DNA of 64,000 nucleotides, from assembly GCA_041671045.1 (NCBI GenBank), contig JBAZCF010000002.1:1-64000 (forward strand), in the 5' to 3' direction. A program made the position numbers and the translations under genes. The notes under the pieces are model-generated. The model ran no database searches and was not told the DNA's origin. It saw only the letters and a list, made by a program, of their open reading frames with translations. Shown here in pieces: positions 60,852 through 64,000 of the stretch. The first letter of the stretch is position 1. The number at the start of each line of letters is the position of its first letter. Source of the DNA: Parachlamydiales bacterium (GTDB lineage: Bacteria; Chlamydiota; Chlamydiia; Chlamydiales; JABDDJ01).

Positions 60852-62161
60852 TGATTTATACAAAAATACGCCGTCTGGCTTTCCGCCTGTTCACACTTAC
60901 AGCGGCTTTACCCCTTCTGTCTAGCGGTTGCTCACACCCATTTTATTGCAGCTATGAATCCCCTTGCCTCATCAGTATCCATATCATAGACCGCAACGGC
61001 CTGACTGAAACAGTCAGTAATCCAGACAGACTTAAAGAATATGCCTGCATCGACTTCTTAAAAAATCAGCCCTATAAAAAAGTGCTGCGCGTATTCTCAC
61101 GCGATCCTTGCGGCAATACACCGTCTACCATTACCAGCTATTATGAAAACGGCCAGGTACAAAAATACCTTGAAGTCGTGAACAATAGAGCCTTCGGCAG
61201 CTATTACGAATGGTACGATAACGGAACGCTCCATCTGCATACCAATATCATCGGCGGTGTAGCAGATATTACCATGGCGGCGGAAAATACCTGGTTGTTT
61301 GATGGTCCTGCAGAAGTCTGGGACGAATGCGGAAATATATTAGCTTATATCAACTACTGCAAAGGTAAGCTCGAAGGCGAATCTTCCTATTATCATACTT
61401 CAGGTTCCTTGTGGAAAAAATGCTCTTTCAGTGACGGCAAAGAAGAAGGTATCTTCGAAATCTACTATAAAGATGGCAGCACCCTCCAGACAACGCAATA
61501 CAGCAACGGCAAACGCCATGGCCAGAGCATACGCTATTGGAATTGCGGCTCCATTGCTGCCATTGAAGAATACACTTGTGGTAAATTGATCGAAGGCAAG
61601 TACCTGGATAGAAGCGGCACCTGCGTCAGTTCTATTTGCAATGGAAACGGACAGCGCGCAGCCTTCTCGGAGACATGTCTAAAAGAACTCCATACGTATG
61701 TCAACGGTGTGCCTGATGGTGAAGTCCGCGTGCTAGGCCCTGACGGTACTGTTGTGAAAACATGGCTAATCCGCGACGAAGAAAAACATGGCGTCGAAAT
61801 AGAATACTACCCCTCCTTCCTCAGCCAAAAAGCTCAACCTAAAATGGAAGTGACCTGGTACAAAGGCAAAATCCACGGTACAATGCGAACCTGGTATAAC
61901 AACGGCTACCAAGAAAGCCAGCGCGAAATGACCAATAACATCAAAAACGGTGTCTTAACCGCCTGGTATCGCGACGGCTCTCTTATGCTAGTCGAAGAAT
62001 ACGAAGATGATACCCTAGTCAAAGGGGAATACTATCGTCGTGGGGAGAAATCTTTCGCTTCCGAAGTCGAAGAAGGCAATGGCTTGGCTGTCCTTTATGA
62101 TGGTGAAGGCAACTTCCTGCGTAAAGTGATCTACCGCCACGGCAGGCCTTATGAGCCATAA
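60851..62161 (+). CDS. Lipoprotein with YwqK/MORN-type repeats
   Basis: 436 residues. Signal peptide with lipobox LLSSGC (lipidation at Cys27). At least eight YwqK-like repeats of the form YYENGQ or WYDNGTL followed by G-x-x-x-G (for example YEWYDNGTLHLH, YKDGSTLQTTQYSNGKRHGQ, MRTWYNNGYQESQRE). These repeats occur in many chlamydial and other proteins of unknown role and are often mis-called antitoxins. It overlaps the PilO-like gene by one base and umuD by 11, so expression is coupled. Confidence 0.8.
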   Translation: MIYTKIRRLAFRLFTLTAALPLLSSGCSHPFYCSYESPCLISIHIIDRNGLTETVSNPDRLKEYACIDFLKNQPYKKVLRVFSRDPCGNTPSTITSYYENGQVQKYLEVVNNRAFGSYYEWYDNGTLHLHTNIIGGVADITMAAENTWLFDGPAEVWDECGNILAYINYCKGKLEGESSYYHTSGSLWKKCSFSDGKEEGIFEIYYKDGSTLQTTQYSNGKRHGQSIRYWNCGSIAAIEEYTCGKLIEGKYLDRSGTCVSSICNGNGQRAAFSETCLKELHTYVNGVPDGEVRVLGPDGTVVKTWLIRDEEKHGVEIEYYPSFLSQKAQPKMEVTWYKGKIHGTMRTWYNNGYQESQREMTNNIKNGVLTAWYRDGSLMLVEEYEDDTLVKGEYYRRGEKSFASEVEEGNGLAVLYDGEGNFLRKVIYRHGRPYEP

Positions 62162-62591
62162 TCCCCTCAGGCCTGTCGAAATTGCACAGGCCGTTCAGAA
62201 ACGCAATTCCTCACATCCATTCGCCACTTCCTCCGTACAAGCCGGATTCCCTTCCCCCGCAGATGACCATATTGAGAGACAGCTGGATCTAAATGAACTC
62301 CTCATACAGCATCCTGCAGCAACTTTTTATGTCCGCGTCGAAGGCGATTCCATGCTGAATGCCAGCATTAACTCCGGCGATATCCTAATTGTAGACCGCG
62401 CTTTAACACCCATTCCCGGCAAAATCATTATCGCCATCCTTAACGGCGAATTCACCGTCAAACGCTTCACCAAAAAAAACACAAAAATTGTTTTAGTAGC
62501 AGAAAATCCGGCTTATCCCGATATTCAGATACAAGAAGGAAGCGACTTCCAGATTTGGGGCGTCGTCACCTATGTCATCCATAAAACCTAG
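62151..62591 (+). CDS. umuD: UmuD-type SOS protein (LexA-like self-cleaving)
   Basis: 146 residues. Cleavage site region SSVQAGFPSPADD (Ala31-Gly32), catalytic Ser67 in VEGDSM and Lys104 in GEFTVKRF. It is cut with RecA help to give UmuD', part of polymerase V. Its start overlaps the lipoprotein 3' end by 11 bases. No LexA box is visible upstream because this is inside the coding region. Followed 15 bases on by umuC. Confidence 0.92.
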   Translation: MSHNPLRPVEIAQAVQKRNSSHPFATSSVQAGFPSPADDHIERQLDLNELLIQHPAATFYVRVEGDSMLNASINSGDILIVDRALTPIPGKIIIAILNGEFTVKRFTKKNTKIVLVAENPAYPDIQIQEGSDFQIWGVVTYVIHKT

Positions 62592-62606
62592 CTTTTTCCC
62601 ACTCTA

Positions 62607-63887
62607 ATGGCTAATCAAAATGATCCTAAAGGGCTTTATGCTCTTGTGGACTGCAATAACTTTTTTGCTTCTTGCGAACGTGTATTTAATCCGCGTTTGC
62701 ATAATAAACCCGTTGTGATCCTATCCAACAACGATGGATGTATCATCGCGCGTTCGAATGAAGCTAAAGCCCTGGGCATACCCATGGGAGCGCCACTCTT
62801 TCAATACCGCAAACTTATTGATGACTACCATGTCATCGTCCGTTCCGCGAACTTCCTCCTCTATAGCGATATGTCCAGCCGCGTCATGCAAACAATGGAA
62901 ACCCTATCTCCAGATGTGGAGGTCTACTCCATCGATGAAGCCTTCATACATCTACACCACGCCGACCCGGTAGATTTCGCCAGGAAACTTCGCAGCCGTA
63001 TCCTCCAATGGACGGGAATTCCCGTCTCCCTCGGCATTGCTCCCACAAAAACTTTAGCTAAAGCCGCTGCACGCCTAGCAAAGAAATCTCTACAAGGCTT
63101 TTGTATTCTTTCTCAACCCCAGGAATGGGAAAACGAACTGAAAAAAATGGCTCCGGAAGATGTATGGGGCATCGGAAGGCGAATATCACAAAAACTCTCA
63201 CGCCTCAACATCCACTCCGCCTACGACCTAATTCAATGTGACGACAACTGGATACGTAAACATCTCTCCGTCGTAGGACTGCGCACCGTCATGGAACTGC
63301 GCGGTCAATGCTGCCTCTCTTTTGACGAAATTCCTGAGCCAAAAAAGAGCATAACTTGTTCACGTAGCTATGGAAGACCTGTAAACACTATCGAAGATGC
63401 ATGGGAAGCCACAGCACATTATGCCGCACGTGCCAGCGAAAAACTCCGCGAACAAAATTCCCTCGCCTCAGGCATTTCAATCTTCCTCTCCCCACATCCC
63501 TATATCCCAGGAACACCCCAAACAACCTACGTTCACTTTACCTTGCCCACACCTACATCTTTCGCACCCCTGCTCATCAAGTACGCTAAATTAGGCATAG
63601 AACAACTCTTCTCTCCCGGCCAAAACTACCGTAAATCGGGCATTATCCTCACTGACATCGTCCAAGAAAACGCCTACCAAACTGACCTCTTCTCTCCTCC
63701 CTCACCCAAAAATATCAAACACTCCCAAGCTATGCTCGCCCTAGACTCCATCAACCAACGCTACGGCTCCCACACCCTTCAATTTGCTGCCGAAGGCCTC
63801 CTCAAATCCTGGAAAAATCGCCAAGACCTACAATCCCCAGCCTTCACCACCAACTGGAACGAACTCCTCACTATCCACGCCCGCTAA
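62607..63887 (+). CDS. umuC: UmuC-type Y-family DNA polymerase V
   Basis: 426 residues, near the usual length. Start ALVDCNNFFASCERVFNP holds the first metal Asp; the YSIDEAF motif near residue 110 gives the second Asp and Glu. The little finger and C-terminal UmuC extension (LTDIVQENAYQTDLF) are complete. Translesion synthesis after DNA damage. No strong ribosome site precedes its ATG, so it likely depends on umuD translation. Confidence 0.95.
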   Translation: MANQNDPKGLYALVDCNNFFASCERVFNPRLHNKPVVILSNNDGCIIARSNEAKALGIPMGAPLFQYRKLIDDYHVIVRSANFLLYSDMSSRVMQTMETLSPDVEVYSIDEAFIHLHHADPVDFARKLRSRILQWTGIPVSLGIAPTKTLAKAAARLAKKSLQGFCILSQPQEWENELKKMAPEDVWGIGRRISQKLSRLNIHSAYDLIQCDDNWIRKHLSVVGLRTVMELRGQCCLSFDEIPEPKKSITCSRSYGRPVNTIEDAWEATAHYAARASEKLREQNSLASGISIFLSPHPYIPGTPQTTYVHFTLPTPTSFAPLLIKYAKLGIEQLFSPGQNYRKSGIILTDIVQENAYQTDLFSPPSPKNIKHSQAMLALDSINQRYGSHTLQFAAEGLLKSWKNRQDLQSPAFTTNWNELLTIHAR

Positions 63888-64000
63888 AGGACGCAGTTCT
63901 TTGGCTGGAGTTTGGACATTTGAAAAAATAAGAGAAAGTTTTGGAAGAAATTGATTCAAAAAAAGTAGGGTCATAAAGCAAACAGAAGGTATTTTATGAC

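Overview
The window looks like chromosome from an environmental (amoeba-associated, Parachlamydiales-like) member of the Chlamydiota. The grounds are indirect: moderate-to-low GC, many secreted proteins with eukaryotic-like modules (LRR plus HECT ligase, Ser/Thr kinase, proline-rich ligand repeats, Sel1 repeats), a CesT-like secretion-chaperone candidate, a PilM/PilN/PilO-type secretion platform, a YwqK-repeat lipoprotein and a collagen-like surface protein. No rRNA or ribosomal protein gene is present, so the taxonomy is an inference. No CRISPR array was seen.

Layout. 1-4287: housekeeping and small conserved genes (tatC 3' part, a chaperone-like gene with a strong terminator, a secreted glycosyltransferase, ung). 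4296-9867: tRNA-Pro(GGG) followed by an accessory block with a zinc-ribbon protein, a large treble-clef/Vsr-like nuclease with HTH ends, a divergent HTH-AlbA operon and a phage-type DUF5681 pair. 9959-16422: SDR, a hydrolase-like protein, a 640-bp decayed gap, and a tight cassette of FAD monooxygenase, MFS transporter, TIGR04076 protein and aldo/keto reductase. 16565-16803: remnant of an IS256-family element abutting a HIT gene. 17513-28865: orphan protein, HAD phosphatase, MFS pump, a four-gene minus-strand methyl-transfer operon (MTHFR-like, two MetE-like halves, SDR), a HigBA toxin-antitoxin pair with palindromic operator, and a left-handed beta-helix acyltransferase flanked by DnaA-box-like repeats.

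28897-39917 (minus): a nine-gene respiratory operon. In transcription order it holds a GltD-like flavoprotein with ferredoxin domains, CcoS (48 aa), Rieske protein, cytochrome b, a 1335-residue cytochrome c with seven CxxCH motifs, CcoN, CcoO, a CcoQ-like peptide and a detached CcoP N-terminal segment. Together these suggest a quinol:cytochrome c:oxygen chain in which the giant cytochrome replaces cytochrome c1, soluble cytochrome c and CcoP. 40085-43961: an LRR-HECT ubiquitin-ligase-like effector and a truncated HECT paralogue. 44141-50229: collagen-like protein and a MacA/MacB/TolC-type efflux operon. 51016-56823: a three-gene presumed effector operon (proline-rich, coiled-coil, kinase). 56834-63887: acylphosphatase, Dus, YggT, the PilM/N/O-like genes, YwqK-repeat lipoprotein and UmuDC.

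The strongest candidates for something new are the heptaheme bc-cbb3 operon, the LRR-HECT protein, the nuclease/AlbA island beside tRNA-Pro and the three-gene effector operon.
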